A DNA stretch of 64,000 nucleotides from CAIKMD01 sp036501365 (GCA_036501365.1 DASYAL010000087.1:181676-245675), one strand, 5' to 3'. Numbered from the stretch's first letter, positions 18,786-27,339 are shown. Numbers and translations are program-made. The notes: generated by a model not told the origin, from the letters alone.

Positions 18786-19541
18786 ATGCGCGACATCTAT
18801 CTCATCACCCTAAACGAGATCCGCGTCACGGTGCGCAACCCGTTCTGGGCCTTCAGCAGCCTGTTCCAGCCAATCATCTATCTGCTGCTGTTCGGGCCGC
18901 TCCTGAACGGCGTTTCGGGCCTGCGCGGCTATTCCGGCGGTGGCAGCGCGATCCAGTTCTTCGCCCCGGGCCTTCTGATCATGAACGCGCTCTTCGGCTC
19001 AGGCTTCGAAGGCTTCACCTTGCGCGACAAGCTCGATTCGGGCTTTCTCGAGCGGCTACGGGTGACGCCGATAAGCCGCCTGTCGCTGGCTTTGGGCTTC
19101 ATCCTGCAAACCTCGGTCAATCTCGTCGTGCAGAGCGTATTGCTCCTCGTCGTGGCGCTGTTCTTCGGCTTGCGAATCGATCCGCTCGGCGCGGTCGTGC
19201 TGTTGCTGCTGGTCGTGCTGATCGGCATCACCATGGCTTCGGTTTCCTACCGGCTCGGACTGATGATTCGCGAAGGCGGGATTCTCGCGGGCATCGTCAA
19301 TACCTTCGTGCTGCCGGCGATGATTCTTTCCGGCATCATGCTGCCGATCAATTTCGGTCCGCCGATCATCCAGATGGCGTCGCGGATCGACCCATTCCTT
19401 TACGCGGTCAATGCCAGCCGCGCCCTGATGGGCGGCGCGATTCTCGATCCCTCGGTCGCGGCGGCTTTTGTCGTTTTCGGTGTCTTGGCCGCGCTTTGCC
19501 TCGTAATCTTCATTCGCGGCATGCGCGAAGCTGTTGCATAA
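18786..19541 (+). CDS. ABC-2 type exporter permease (DrrB-like)
   Basis: A 251-residue membrane protein with about six hydrophobic segments (for example IIYLLLFGPLL, VVLLLLVVLIGITMASVSY and AAFVVFGVLAALCLVIF). The ABC-2 signature region reads NTFVLPAMILSGIMLPINF, and the topology is that of DrrB/NodJ-type permeases. It pairs with the ATPase immediately upstream to form an inner-membrane exporter. The gene is the last of the short operon; a 114-base gap follows with no terminator I can identify. Confidence 0.9.
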   Translation: MRDIYLITLNEIRVTVRNPFWAFSSLFQPIIYLLLFGPLLNGVSGLRGYSGGGSAIQFFAPGLLIMNALFGSGFEGFTLRDKLDSGFLERLRVTPISRLSLALGFILQTSVNLVVQSVLLLVVALFFGLRIDPLGAVVLLLLVVLIGITMASVSYRLGLMIREGGILAGIVNTFVLPAMILSGIMLPINFGPPIIQMASRIDPFLYAVNASRALMGGAILDPSVAAAFVVFGVLAALCLVIFIRGMREAVA

Positions 19542-19655
19542 TTTCAACTGTGGACATCACAAAAAATTCTTACATCGCGGTTTTGTCGTGACGCGCGCCG
19601 GGGGTCGTTTTATGGTTCAGGCCAACGCTCGTGATTAGTGTTTGTGGGGTTCGTC

Positions 19656-19892
19656 ATGCTTTTTAAAAGGCTCTCGGGATCAGGCGACGATAATTACGGC
19701 ATTGCGGCAGGTCAGCGTTTCCGCGCCAGCGGCGCGACGCCGATCGTGTGGGAGGTCGGGATGGTCTATCGCCATCCCTGGGAGCCCAATCCGCATGTGC
19801 GGCTGCACCGCGTCGGCGTGCCGTCCGACGTGAAGACGATCGCCTTGGCGACGTTGCGCGACGAGCGCTATTTTGCGCCGGCCATGCCGTAA
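19656..19892 (+). CDS. small protein of unknown function (78 aa)
   Basis: I do not recognise this family. The frame from ATG 19656 gives MLFKRLSGSGDDNYGI followed by a mixed beta-like region (TPIVWEVGMVYRHPWEPNP, HVRLHRVGVPSDVKTIALA) ending RDERYFAPAMP. Codon positions look genuinely coding (G/C-rich third positions), and the composition is ordinary with no membrane segment or cysteines. In-frame GTG codons at 19638 and 19644 are alternative starts. It stands alone between the exporter and phaZ; a terminator-like hairpin lies about 90 bases downstream. Confidence 0.6.
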   Translation: MLFKRLSGSGDDNYGIAAGQRFRASGATPIVWEVGMVYRHPWEPNPHVRLHRVGVPSDVKTIALATLRDERYFAPAMP

Positions 19893-19981
19893 AGGCGCGC
19901 CGGCGCGGCGTCCCGAGTCTATCTGCAACTTGATGCAATCTTAGCGCGTTCTCAATTGCCTCGGTCTAGTCTGAGGGATGG

Positions 19982-20002
19982 TGGCGGATTTCCGCCATTT
20001 TT
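19982..20002 (+). terminator. hairpin with T-run, terminator-like
   Basis: TGGCGG (19982-19987), loop ATTT and CCGCCA (19992-19997) form a perfect six-pair stem, directly followed by five T residues (19998-20002). This fits an intrinsic terminator for the 78-aa gene. It lies only 26 bases ahead of the phaZ ATG, so it could also act as an attenuator if phaZ is read from further upstream. Confidence 0.6.
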
Positions 20003-20028
20003 GAGCGGCAGAAACGGCACAGCAAGAA

Positions 20029-21246
20029 ATGCTTTACCAAGCCTATCAGGCGCAAGCCGATGCTTTCGCGCCGTTCCGGATGCTCGCGCGCGCGAGCCAG
20101 GAATTCCTTAACCAACCGTGGCTCGCTTTCCGCGATCACCCGGTGTTGCGCCACGCCGCCGCGGCCTGCGAGCTCGTCGCGCGCGTCGGCGTCTCGCCGC
20201 GCCGGCCGGATTTCGGCATCCTCAAGACCGTCGTTGGCGGCCGCGAGGTCGCGGTGCGCGAGCGGCCGGCGCTGCAGACGCCGTTCTGCACGCTGCTGCA
20301 TTTCCAGAAGGAATCGCCGATCCAGCAGCCGCGTCTATTGTTGGTGGCGCCGCTCTCGGGGCATTTCGCGACCCTGTTGCGGGGCACGGTCGAGACTCTG
20401 TTGCCCGACCACGACGTCTACATCACCGACTGGCTCAACACGCGCAACGTGCCGCTGCGTCACGGCCGTTTCGATCTCGATGATCACATCGATCTGATGA
20501 TCGCCTTTATGCGCGAGCTTTCGCCCGAGCTCAACGTCGTCGCGGTGTGCCAGCCGGCGGTGCCGGTGCTTGCCGCGGCCGCGCTGCTCGCCCAGGCGGG
20601 CGACGCGGCGCAACCACGGACCTTGAGCCTGATGGGCGGGCCGATCGACACCCGCGTCGCCCCGACCCAGGTCAGCCAGTTCGCCGAGGCGCATTCGCTC
20701 GAATGGCTCGAGCGCAATGTCATCGGCACCGTGCCGCTGCGCTATGCCGGCGCCTGCCGCCGCGTCTATCCCGGCTTCATGCAGCTTGCCGGCTTCCTCA
20801 GCATGAATCTCGACCGCCATGTCAGCGCGCATGTCGAACTCTTCAAGCATCTCGTCAATGGCGACGAGGAAAGCGCCGAGACGACTCGCAAATTCTATGA
20901 TGAATACGCGTCGGTGATGGATCTCCCGGCGGATTTCTATCTGCAGACGATCGACCGCGTATTCCATCGCCAGGCACTCGCCCGCGGCACTTTCGTGTCG
21001 CGCGGGACCACCGTCGATCCCGGCGCGATCAGCCGCACCGCGGTCTTTGCCATCGAGGGCGAGAACGACGATATCTGCGGCGTCGGCCAGACCGCCGCCG
21101 TCCAGGGTTTACTGACCGGTCTCGATTCCGACAAGCTGCGCTATCACATGCAGCCGGGCGTCGGCCATTACGGCGTCTTCAACGGCCGCGGCTGGCGCAA
21201 CGGCATCTATCCGAAGCTGCGCGAGTTCATCCGCGCCGGCGGCTGA
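20029..21246 (+). CDS. phaZ: intracellular polyhydroxyalkanoate depolymerase
   Basis: A 405-residue protein of the PhaZ1 type. Typical parts are the N-terminal MLYQAYQAQADAFAPFR, the PLSGHFATLLRGTVE oxyanion segment and the lipase-like box with nucleophile Cys174 (VAVCQPAVP). The catalytic Asp is probably in IEGENDDICG, and the His is in QPGVGHYGVFNGRGW. These enzymes hydrolyse native PHB granules in the cytosol to 3-hydroxybutyrate oligomers. No signal peptide is present. Downstream genes for acetoacetate activation and thiolysis would complete the route to acetyl-CoA. Confidence 0.92.
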   Translation: MLYQAYQAQADAFAPFRMLARASQEFLNQPWLAFRDHPVLRHAAAACELVARVGVSPRRPDFGILKTVVGGREVAVRERPALQTPFCTLLHFQKESPIQQPRLLLVAPLSGHFATLLRGTVETLLPDHDVYITDWLNTRNVPLRHGRFDLDDHIDLMIAFMRELSPELNVVAVCQPAVPVLAAAALLAQAGDAAQPRTLSLMGGPIDTRVAPTQVSQFAEAHSLEWLERNVIGTVPLRYAGACRRVYPGFMQLAGFLSMNLDRHVSAHVELFKHLVNGDEESAETTRKFYDEYASVMDLPADFYLQTIDRVFHRQALARGTFVSRGTTVDPGAISRTAVFAIEGENDDICGVGQTAAVQGLLTGLDSDKLRYHMQPGVGHYGVFNGRGWRNGIYPKLREFIRAGG

Positions 21247-21294
21247 GCTAAGCTATCCGCCGCAACCGGGCCGAAACGGCCGGGAGGAGGCGGG

Positions 21295-22230
21295 ATGGCG
21301 AAATCGGGCAAGGTCATCATCACCTGTGCGGTGACGGGGTCGATTCACACGCCGACCATGAGCCCCTACCTGCCGCTCACCCCCGACGAGGTGGCGGAGC
21401 AGGCGATCGGTGCCGCCGAGGCTGGCGCGGCGATCCTCCATCTCCACGCCCGCGATCCCAAGGACGGGCGGCCGACGCCCGATCCGGCGGTGTTCATGCA
21501 ATTCCTGCCGCGGATCAAGCAGGCGACCAACGCCGTCATCAACATCACCACCGGCGGCGGCCATAAGATGACCGTCGACGAGCGGCTCGCAGCGCCGCTC
21601 CGCGCCTCGCCGGAGATGTGCTCGCTCAATATGGGCTCGATGAATTTCGGCCTCTATCCGATGCTCGGCCGCTACAAGGAATTCAAATACGACTGGGAAA
21701 AGCCCTATCTGGAAAATACCGACGATTTGATATTCAGAAACACATTCAGAGATATAGAGCGCATCCTTAAAGATCTTGGCCAGGTCCATGGCACGCGCTT
21801 TGAGTTCGAATGCTACGACGTCGGCCATCTTTATAATCTCGCTCACTTTTTGGACCGCAAGCTGGTCCAGCCGCCGCTTTTCGTCCAAACCATCTTCGGC
21901 ATCCTTGGCGGCATCGGCGCCGATCCCGAGAACCTCGCCCATATGAAGCGGATCGCCGACAAGCTATTCGGCGACTCGTATTACTGGTCGATCCTGGCCG
22001 CCGGCCGCCATCAGATGCCGCTCATCTCCATGGGTGCGATCATGGGTGGCAACGTCCGGGTCGGGCTCGAAGATTCGCTCTATCTCGGCAAGGGGCAGCT
22101 CGCTAAGACCAATGCGGAGCAGGTGACACGCATCCGCTCGATCCTCGAGAATCTCTCGCTTGAGATCGCCAAACCCGACGAGGCGCGGCAGATGCTGCAG
22201 CTGAAAGGCGGCGATGCCGTCAAGTTCTGA
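21295..22230 (+). CDS. beta-keto acid cleavage enzyme (BKACE/Kce family)
   Basis: A 311-residue TIM-barrel protein of the BKACE (DUF849) family. The N-terminal KVIITCAVTGSIHTPTMSPYLPLTP and AGAAILHLHARDPKDGRPTPD contain the zinc-ligand HLHARD. NITTGGGHKMTVDERL and LNMGSMNFGLYP are further signatures. BKACEs condense a beta-keto acid with acetyl-CoA to give acetoacetate and a new CoA ester (lysine, carnitine and other pathways). The adjacent CoA-transferase would recover the acetoacetate. The exact keto acid cannot be deduced. Strong Shine-Dalgarno GGAGGAGG precedes the ATG. An AT-rich patch of about 60 bases lies at 21721-21780. Confidence 0.9.
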   Translation: MAKSGKVIITCAVTGSIHTPTMSPYLPLTPDEVAEQAIGAAEAGAAILHLHARDPKDGRPTPDPAVFMQFLPRIKQATNAVINITTGGGHKMTVDERLAAPLRASPEMCSLNMGSMNFGLYPMLGRYKEFKYDWEKPYLENTDDLIFRNTFRDIERILKDLGQVHGTRFEFECYDVGHLYNLAHFLDRKLVQPPLFVQTIFGILGGIGADPENLAHMKRIADKLFGDSYYWSILAAGRHQMPLISMGAIMGGNVRVGLEDSLYLGKGQLAKTNAEQVTRIRSILENLSLEIAKPDEARQMLQLKGGDAVKF

Positions 22231-22236
22231 GCCGCG

Positions 22237-22923
22237 ATGATCGACAAGCGCGTCGACAGCTTCGCGGCGGCGCTCGCCGGGATGAGCGACGGCATGACGC
22301 TGCTCTGCGGCGGCTTCGGCGCGGTCGGTGAGCCTTTCGCTTTGATCGAGGCGGTGATCGCGCTCGGCCGGCGCGATCTCACCATCGTCTGCAACAATGC
22401 CGGCAGTGGCCTCGTCGGCGTCGCGGCGCTGCTCAAAGCGGGCCGGGCGCGGAAGCTGATCTGCTCCTATCCGCGCTCATCCGATCCGCAGGTGATCGAC
22501 GACCTTTATGCCCGGCACGCGATCGAAATCGAGCTCTTTCCGCAAGGCACGCTCAGCGAGCGTATGCGCGCGGCTGGCGCGGGCATCGGCGGCTTCTTCA
22601 CCCGCGCCGGCGCCGATACGCAGCTCGCCCACGGCAAGGAATTGCGCGAGATCGACGGCAAGCTTTATGTCTTCGAGACGCCGCTGCCGGGCGATTTCGC
22701 GCTGATCAAGGCGTATCGCGCCGATCGCTGGGGCAATCTCACCTATCGCAAAACGGCGCGGAACTTCAATCCGGTGATGGCGATGGCGGGGAAGGTCACG
22801 GTGGCGCAAGTGGACGAGATCGTCGCGCTCGGCGCGCTCGATCCCGAGACCATCGTCACGCCCGGCATCTTCGTCGATCGCGTGGTCCTTCGCGACGCGC
22901 CCGCTGGGCGCTCCTCAGGATGA
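22237..22923 (+). CDS. 3-oxoacid CoA-transferase subunit A
   Basis: A 228-residue alpha subunit of class I CoA-transferases (AtoD/ScoA/PcaI). It has DGMTLLCGGFGAVGEPFALIEA near residue 16 (glycine-rich CoA loop), LTIVCNNAG, then LFPQGTLSERMRAAGAGIGGFFT and YRADRWGNLTY. Together with the next gene it should transfer CoA from succinyl-CoA or acetyl-CoA to acetoacetate or another 3-oxoacid. It starts 6 bases after the BKACE stop. The last residues (RDAPAGRSSG) are encoded by GGGCGCTCCTCAGGATGAAG, which resembles part of a dispersed alphaproteobacterial repeat. Confidence 0.92.
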   Translation: MIDKRVDSFAAALAGMSDGMTLLCGGFGAVGEPFALIEAVIALGRRDLTIVCNNAGSGLVGVAALLKAGRARKLICSYPRSSDPQVIDDLYARHAIEIELFPQGTLSERMRAAGAGIGGFFTRAGADTQLAHGKELREIDGKLYVFETPLPGDFALIKAYRADRWGNLTYRKTARNFNPVMAMAGKVTVAQVDEIVALGALDPETIVTPGIFVDRVVLRDAPAGRSSG

Positions 22924-22933
22924 AGAGGTTTTG

Positions 22934-23602
22934 ATGATGCTGACCCGCCGGCAGATGGCTTGGCGCGCGGCGCAGGACCTGCGCGAGGGGCAATACGTCA
23001 ATCTCGGCATCGGCCTGCCGACGCTGGTGTCGGATTATCTACCGCCCGATCGCGAGATCGTGCTGCACAGCGAGAACGGGATCCTCGGCATGGGCGGCGC
23101 GCCCAAGCCGGGCGAGGAGGATCGCGATCTTATCAACGCCGGCAAGGGCCTCGCGACGTTGCGGGCGGGCGGCGCGTTCTTCCATCACAACGACAGCTTT
23201 CTGATGATCCGCGGCGGCCATATCGATCTCTCGATCATGGGGGCTTACGAGGTCTCGGCTTCGGGCGATCTCGCCAATTGGGCGACCGATTCCGCGGCAC
23301 TCGCGCCTGGCGTCGGCGGCGCGATGGATTTGGCGGCAGGTGCGAAAGAGGTGCGAGTGCTGATGGAGCACAACGCCAAGGACGGCACGCCGCGTATTCG
23401 CACACGCTGCAGCCTGCCGCTAACGGCGAAAGCCTGCGTAACCCGGGTCTACACCAACCTTGCGGTGCTCGATATCACAGAGGGTGGTGTCGGGGTGCGC
23501 GAGATGATCGAAGGACTGGATCTCGAAGCTTTGCAAAAGCTCACCGAGCCGAAGCTGATGTTGGCGAACGATTGGAAGCGGCTGACCGCGCCGGCGCTCT
23601 GA
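22934..23602 (+). CDS. 3-oxoacid CoA-transferase subunit B
   Basis: A 222-residue beta subunit. It has VNLGIGLPTLVSDYLP and the catalytic-glutamate loop LHSENGILGMGG (Glu of SENG forms the glutamyl-CoA intermediate). GGHIDLSIMGAYEVSASGDLANW follows, and it closes with TNLAVLDIT. It pairs with the upstream subunit. ATG 22934 is used; TTG 22931 and ATG 22937 are one codon away on either side, with a GAAGAGG motif (22922-22928) serving all. Whether the donor is succinyl-CoA (Sco) or acetyl-CoA (Ato) cannot be read from the sequence. Confidence 0.92.
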   Translation: MMLTRRQMAWRAAQDLREGQYVNLGIGLPTLVSDYLPPDREIVLHSENGILGMGGAPKPGEEDRDLINAGKGLATLRAGGAFFHHNDSFLMIRGGHIDLSIMGAYEVSASGDLANWATDSAALAPGVGGAMDLAAGAKEVRVLMEHNAKDGTPRIRTRCSLPLTAKACVTRVYTNLAVLDITEGGVGVREMIEGLDLEALQKLTEPKLMLANDWKRLTAPAL

Positions 23603-23616
23603 TTAAGGAGGATGCG

Positions 23617-24243
23617 ATGGATACGACAGTCGCGAAAACGGGTGCCGTTGCGGGCCCGAGAACCGTTGCGCCCGACAAGCCGCTGCTGCGCGGCATCCAT
23701 CATCTCGCACTCAACACCGGCGATATGCGGATGACACTCGATTTCTACGTCCGCATTCTCGGCATGCCGATTGTGCACGGGCTGCGGACGCCGGTCGCGC
23801 GCGGGGCGCACGGGACCGGGACGCCGCCCTACGCCGCCATCCCGCATTTCTTTCTCGATATGGGCGGCGACAGTCTGCTCGCGTTCTTCGAGTATCCAAG
23901 ACACGCGGCGAAGGCCGATCGTGACGCGCTCGGCGCGATGCAGCATGTCTCCTTCGCCTGCGGCCCGAAGCTCCACCACGAGATTCTGGAGCGGCTGAAG
24001 ACACATGGCGTCGAGATCACGGCGGGGCCGCTAGTGATCATCCCGCCGGCGATCACCTCGTTCTATTTCTTCGATCCGAACGGCATCCGGCTTGAGATCG
24101 TCTGCGACCAGAACAGCGACGAAGCCGATCTCGACGTAATCCGCTCCTGCCGGATGTCGGCGGCGGAGATGCGCGCCCAGCTCGCGGGGATTAGCGATGA
24201 CGGCGCTTGGATCGATCAGATGATCGCGGCCATGTCGCGTTAG
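23617..24243 (+). CDS. VOC family protein of the BKACE/CoA-transferase operon
   Basis: A 208-residue protein. Its roughly 25 N-terminal residues are low-complexity, followed by a glyoxalase-type domain (LRGIHHLALNTGDMRMTLDFYV; HFFLDMGGDSLLAFFEYP; HVSFACGPK; YFFDPNGIRLEIVCD) with candidate metal ligands His in IHHLAL, and Glu in RLEIV. A C-terminal helical tail follows. VOC proteins in such operons often process pathway intermediates, but no specific reaction can be given. AAGGAGG just upstream of ATG 23617 decides the start; the in-frame extension back to 22960 is only a shadow of subunit B. Confidence 0.8.
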   Translation: MDTTVAKTGAVAGPRTVAPDKPLLRGIHHLALNTGDMRMTLDFYVRILGMPIVHGLRTPVARGAHGTGTPPYAAIPHFFLDMGGDSLLAFFEYPRHAAKADRDALGAMQHVSFACGPKLHHEILERLKTHGVEITAGPLVIIPPAITSFYFFDPNGIRLEIVCDQNSDEADLDVIRSCRMSAAEMRAQLAGISDDGAWIDQMIAAMSR

Positions 24244-24247
24244 AGCG

Positions 24248-24694
24248 TTAGCTAGCTACCGCGCCGTTCTCTTTCAGCCAATCGATCAGCTTCGGCGACA
24301 GCGGCTTCGATTTTCGCGTCGCGCGGTCCATGAACACCAGCACGACTTCCTCGGTGCAGCAGCATCTATCGCCCTGGAACACCGCCTGGCCGAGGCGGAA
24401 CGAGGTGCGGCCATAGTTGATGCCGCGCACGCCGACCTCGAAATCGCCGGGGAAGCGCAGCTCCGCCTTGTAGTCGCATTCGACGCGCACGACGTTGAAA
24501 TTCTCGCCCGGATCGAGCAGTCCCAATTCGGGATTGCGGGTGATCGAGACGCGCGCCGTCTCGAAATAATTCAGGAAGACGGCGTGGTTGACGTGGTTGT
24601 TGTGATCGACATCGCTGTAGCGGACATGCTCCTGGAACCAGAGCTTGTAGCCGCCACGATCGGCGAAGTTCGGCTTCTCCGTCTCGTCGGCCAT
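24248..24694 (-). CDS. acyl-CoA thioesterase, 4HBT/YbgC hotdog family
   Basis: A 148-residue single-hotdog protein with the family signature VRYSDVDHNNHVNHAVFLNYFE, in which the Asp of YSDVDHNNHVNH is the catalytic residue of the 4-hydroxybenzoyl-CoA thioesterase/YbgC class. It should hydrolyse short acyl- or aryl-CoA thioesters in the cytosol. It begins 2 bases after the thiolase stop on the same strand, so the two form an operon facing the CoA-transferase genes. The ATG at 24694 is chosen because the longer frame overlaps the thiolase. Confidence 0.87.
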   Translation of the reverse strand: MADETEKPNFADRGGYKLWFQEHVRYSDVDHNNHVNHAVFLNYFETARVSITRNPELGLLDPGENFNVVRVECDYKAELRFPGDFEVGVRGINYGRTSFRLGQAVFQGDRCCCTEEVVLVFMDRATRKSKPLSPKLIDWLKENGAVAS

Positions 24695-24696
24695 CC

Positions 24697-25902
24697 TTAT
24701 GGCATCCGCTCCAGCACGGCGGCGATGCCCTGGCCGACGCCGATACACATGGTGACGAGCGCGTAGCGGCCGCCGATCTTGTGCAGCTGCCGCGTCGCCG
24801 TGAGGGCAAGCCGCGCGCCGGAAGCGCCGAGCGGATGGCCGATCGCGATCGCGCCGCCATTCGGATTGACGCGATCGTCGGCGAAATCGACGCCCATCAT
24901 CTTGAGGCAGCCGAGCACCTGGCTGGCGAAGGCCTCGTTGAGCTCGATGACGTCCATGTCCTTGAGCGTGAGCCCGGCGCGTTCCAGCGCCTTGGCCGAC
25001 GCCGGCACCGGGCCGAGTCCCATGACGCGCGGCGCGACGCCCGCGACTGCGGCTGAGACGATGCGCGCGAGCGGCTTCTCGCCGGCTTTCTCCCCGGCTT
25101 TCCTGGTGCCGATGATCAGCGCCGCGGCGCCGTCATTGATGCCCGAGGCGTTGCCGGCGGTAGTGACGCCGCCGTCGTTGAGCACTCTCAGTGCAGCGAG
25201 CTTCTCGAGCGTCGTATCGGCACGCGGGTGCTCGTCGGCGCTGACGGTGACGGTCTCGCCTTTCTTGCGGCTCGGCACGGCAACCGGCAGCAGCTCATCG
25301 TTGTAGAAGCCGGCGGCCTTGGCCTTGGCGTATTTCTGCTGCGAGGCGAGCGCGAATTTGTCGCTGTCCTCGCGCGAGATCTGATGCTCGCGCGCGACAT
25401 TGTCGGCGGTCTCGGCCATGGTGTCGCGGCCAAAGCCCTTCTCGATCTTGGGATTGGGGAAGCGCGCGCCGATGGTCGAATCGAACATACGGAAATCGCG
25501 CTGATACGGCGTCTCGGACTTCGCCATCACGAACGGCGCGCGGCTCATGCTCTCGACGCCGCCGGCGATGAACAGCTCACCCTGGCCGCTCGATGCGGCG
25601 CGCGCCGTGTCGAGCACGGCGGCGAGGCCGCTGCCGCAGAGCCGGTTGACGGTGAGCGCCGCGGTCTCGATCGGCAGGCCTGCGAGCAGCATCGCCTGGC
25701 GCGCGACGTTGCGCGCATCCTCGCCCGCTTGGTTGGTGTTGCCCACGACCACGTCCTCGAAGTCGGACGGTTTGAAGGGATTGCGGCCGACAACTTCCTT
25801 GATGACGCTCGCCAGAAGATCGTCCGGCCGCACCGGCGCCAGCCCGCCCGCATGGCGGCCGATCGGCGTCCGGAGGCCGTCATAGATATAGGCGTCGAGC
25901 AT
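24697..25902 (-). CDS. thiolase (acetyl-CoA acetyltransferase / 3-oxoadipyl-CoA thiolase family)
   Basis: A 401-residue thiolase. The nucleophilic Cys is in TVNRLCGSGLAAV (near residue 90). The His/Cys base pair is in AIGHPLGASGARL and VTMCIGVGQG at the C-terminus. It is closest in style to PcaF/PhaA degradative thiolases. It can cleave acetoacetyl-CoA or 3-oxoadipyl-CoA; acetoacetyl-CoA fits the neighbouring BKACE, CoA-transferase and phaZ genes. Start ATG 25902 (MLDAYIYDGLRTPIGR) is the family start; the frame upstream to 25947 is not expected to be translated. Confidence 0.92.
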   Translation of the reverse strand: MLDAYIYDGLRTPIGRHAGGLAPVRPDDLLASVIKEVVGRNPFKPSDFEDVVVGNTNQAGEDARNVARQAMLLAGLPIETAALTVNRLCGSGLAAVLDTARAASSGQGELFIAGGVESMSRAPFVMAKSETPYQRDFRMFDSTIGARFPNPKIEKGFGRDTMAETADNVAREHQISREDSDKFALASQQKYAKAKAAGFYNDELLPVAVPSRKKGETVTVSADEHPRADTTLEKLAALRVLNDGGVTTAGNASGINDGAAALIIGTRKAGEKAGEKPLARIVSAAVAGVAPRVMGLGPVPASAKALERAGLTLKDMDVIELNEAFASQVLGCLKMMGVDFADDRVNPNGGAIAIGHPLGASGARLALTATRQLHKIGGRYALVTMCIGVGQGIAAVLERMP

Positions 25903-25968
25903 CGCGGAATTCCTTGATTTGTGATGGGCTGAAATTAGGGAATGCAAGCCGCAGCGACAAGCTCCGGA

Positions 25969-27339
25969 TCAGCGTCCGGCCGGTGGGAACCACGGCTTTT
26001 TCAGCAATACGAGGCCAAATTCACCAATCTCGCGGAAACCGACCGCCTCGTAGGCGCGGATCCCGGCCGACGAAGCCGTGAAGAGAACAGCCGCTTCGAC
26101 GCCCTCGCTGCGGGCGATTTGCAATTGGCCTGCGACGACGGCGCGGGCATAGCCCTTGCCCCGCAACACTGGCGGCGTGAAGACACCGCCAACCTGGACC
26201 GTGTCGGGCACCATTGCGTTGAAAGCCGCGTGCGACAAAGGTTGTCGCGAATGAGAATGTTCCAGAACGAAGCTGTCGCCACGCTCGATCTGCCGGCGCA
26301 GAGCGGCCCGTTCTTCTTCCGCCTTGATATTTTCGCGTGCCGCGCCAAGCGCTTCGATGGTGTAAGCGAAGCGCCATTCGAGCAGAAACGGCAGATCGCG
26401 CAATTCAGCGCGCCGACATGATACGAATCCTTGTGCGAGATCGGGTGGCGCCACGATATAGGCGAGACTGAGCGCGAGCAGCTTCTCGTGGCTATTCTTC
26501 CGTACGCTCATTTCGGCGAGATCGAGCGCCTTCAATAGGATGCCAACCTGGCGATCGTCGCCGCAAATGCCGGTGATGCCGCGCTCGATCATGCACGGCA
26601 GCGCGAGTGCGGCATCTTGCAACGCCAGCAGATCAGCGGCTTCCGGCGCCTGCGGGAGAAGCATGCCGTTCCAGCAATGGGCAATGAGACCGATAAGCGC
26701 GCCATCGCGGAAAGCACCGAGGTAGCTTGCGTGATAGATCTCGCCGCGATCCTGCAGTCCCGCTGCGTACAGATTGGAGCGCAGCAACATCGACTTCGCG
26801 GCGTGTTTTTTCAAGAACGCTTCGACCACGTCGCGATCGGTCTGCGCAAGTGAACGGACGGTCGCTGCGTCCGTATGCAGCGCCTTTGTCATCGGATGGC
26901 TGCCGGCGGTGCCGTACTTGCCTTGCGGCGCGCCGACATCGGCATAGCCAGCCGACAGATAGAAGCGATGCGCGGTCTCGCTGCTGATCAGCGTGCAGCG
27001 CGAATTGCCACGCTCTCGCGCTCGCGCTTCGGCGGCGCGCAGCAAAGCGCGGCTGACGCCACGGAACCGCTCATCGGGCGAGACGTAGTTAAGGGTGATC
27101 TCGCCCTTGTCGGTCACGCCGGCGACGCCGAGGAGGCGGTTGTCCTCAATCGCCAACAGGATCGAGCCGCCGGGCTGCGCGATCCACGAGTGAACGATCT
27201 CGGGCGTCTTGTTGGCGAGCCACGCAGCAAGGATCGCCGGATCGTTCCCATGATCGGCCGTGCAAAGCTCGGTTATCGATCGCCGGAGGACCCTGCAGGT
27301 TGCCGCCGCATCCTCGGGCAAGGCGTCGCGGATGATCAA
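25969..27339 (-). CDS. tandem GNAT N-acetyltransferase
   Basis: A 456-residue protein that appears to contain two acetyltransferase units. Residues 1-152 form a complete GNAT domain (SPDERFRGVSRALLRAAEARA as the acetyl-CoA loop, RFYLSAGYADVG as the C-terminal signature). From about Met150 a second unit begins with an N-terminal helical region (RDVVEAFLKKHAAKSMLLRSNL) and ends in another GNAT core (VFTPPVLRGKGYARAVVAGQL, GIRAYEAVGFREIG). Such halves are normally separate proteins, so this looks like a fusion with no stop between them. No substrate is suggested. It is divergent from gamma-glutamyltransferase across 38 bases. Confidence 0.82.
   Translation of the reverse strand: MIIRDALPEDAAATCRVLRRSITELCTADHGNDPAILAAWLANKTPEIVHSWIAQPGGSILLAIEDNRLLGVAGVTDKGEITLNYVSPDERFRGVSRALLRAAEARARERGNSRCTLISSETAHRFYLSAGYADVGAPQGKYGTAGSHPMTKALHTDAATVRSLAQTDRDVVEAFLKKHAAKSMLLRSNLYAAGLQDRGEIYHASYLGAFRDGALIGLIAHCWNGMLLPQAPEAADLLALQDAALALPCMIERGITGICGDDRQVGILLKALDLAEMSVRKNSHEKLLALSLAYIVAPPDLAQGFVSCRRAELRDLPFLLEWRFAYTIEALGAARENIKAEEERAALRRQIERGDSFVLEHSHSRQPLSHAAFNAMVPDTVQVGGVFTPPVLRGKGYARAVVAGQLQIARSEGVEAAVLFTASSAGIRAYEAVGFREIGEFGLVLLKKPWFPPAGR

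Noticed and set aside
22900..22925. Repeat-like CTCCTCAGGATGAAG at the end of CoA-transferase subunit A
   Set aside because: Too short to call a repeat copy; recorded only in the gene entry.
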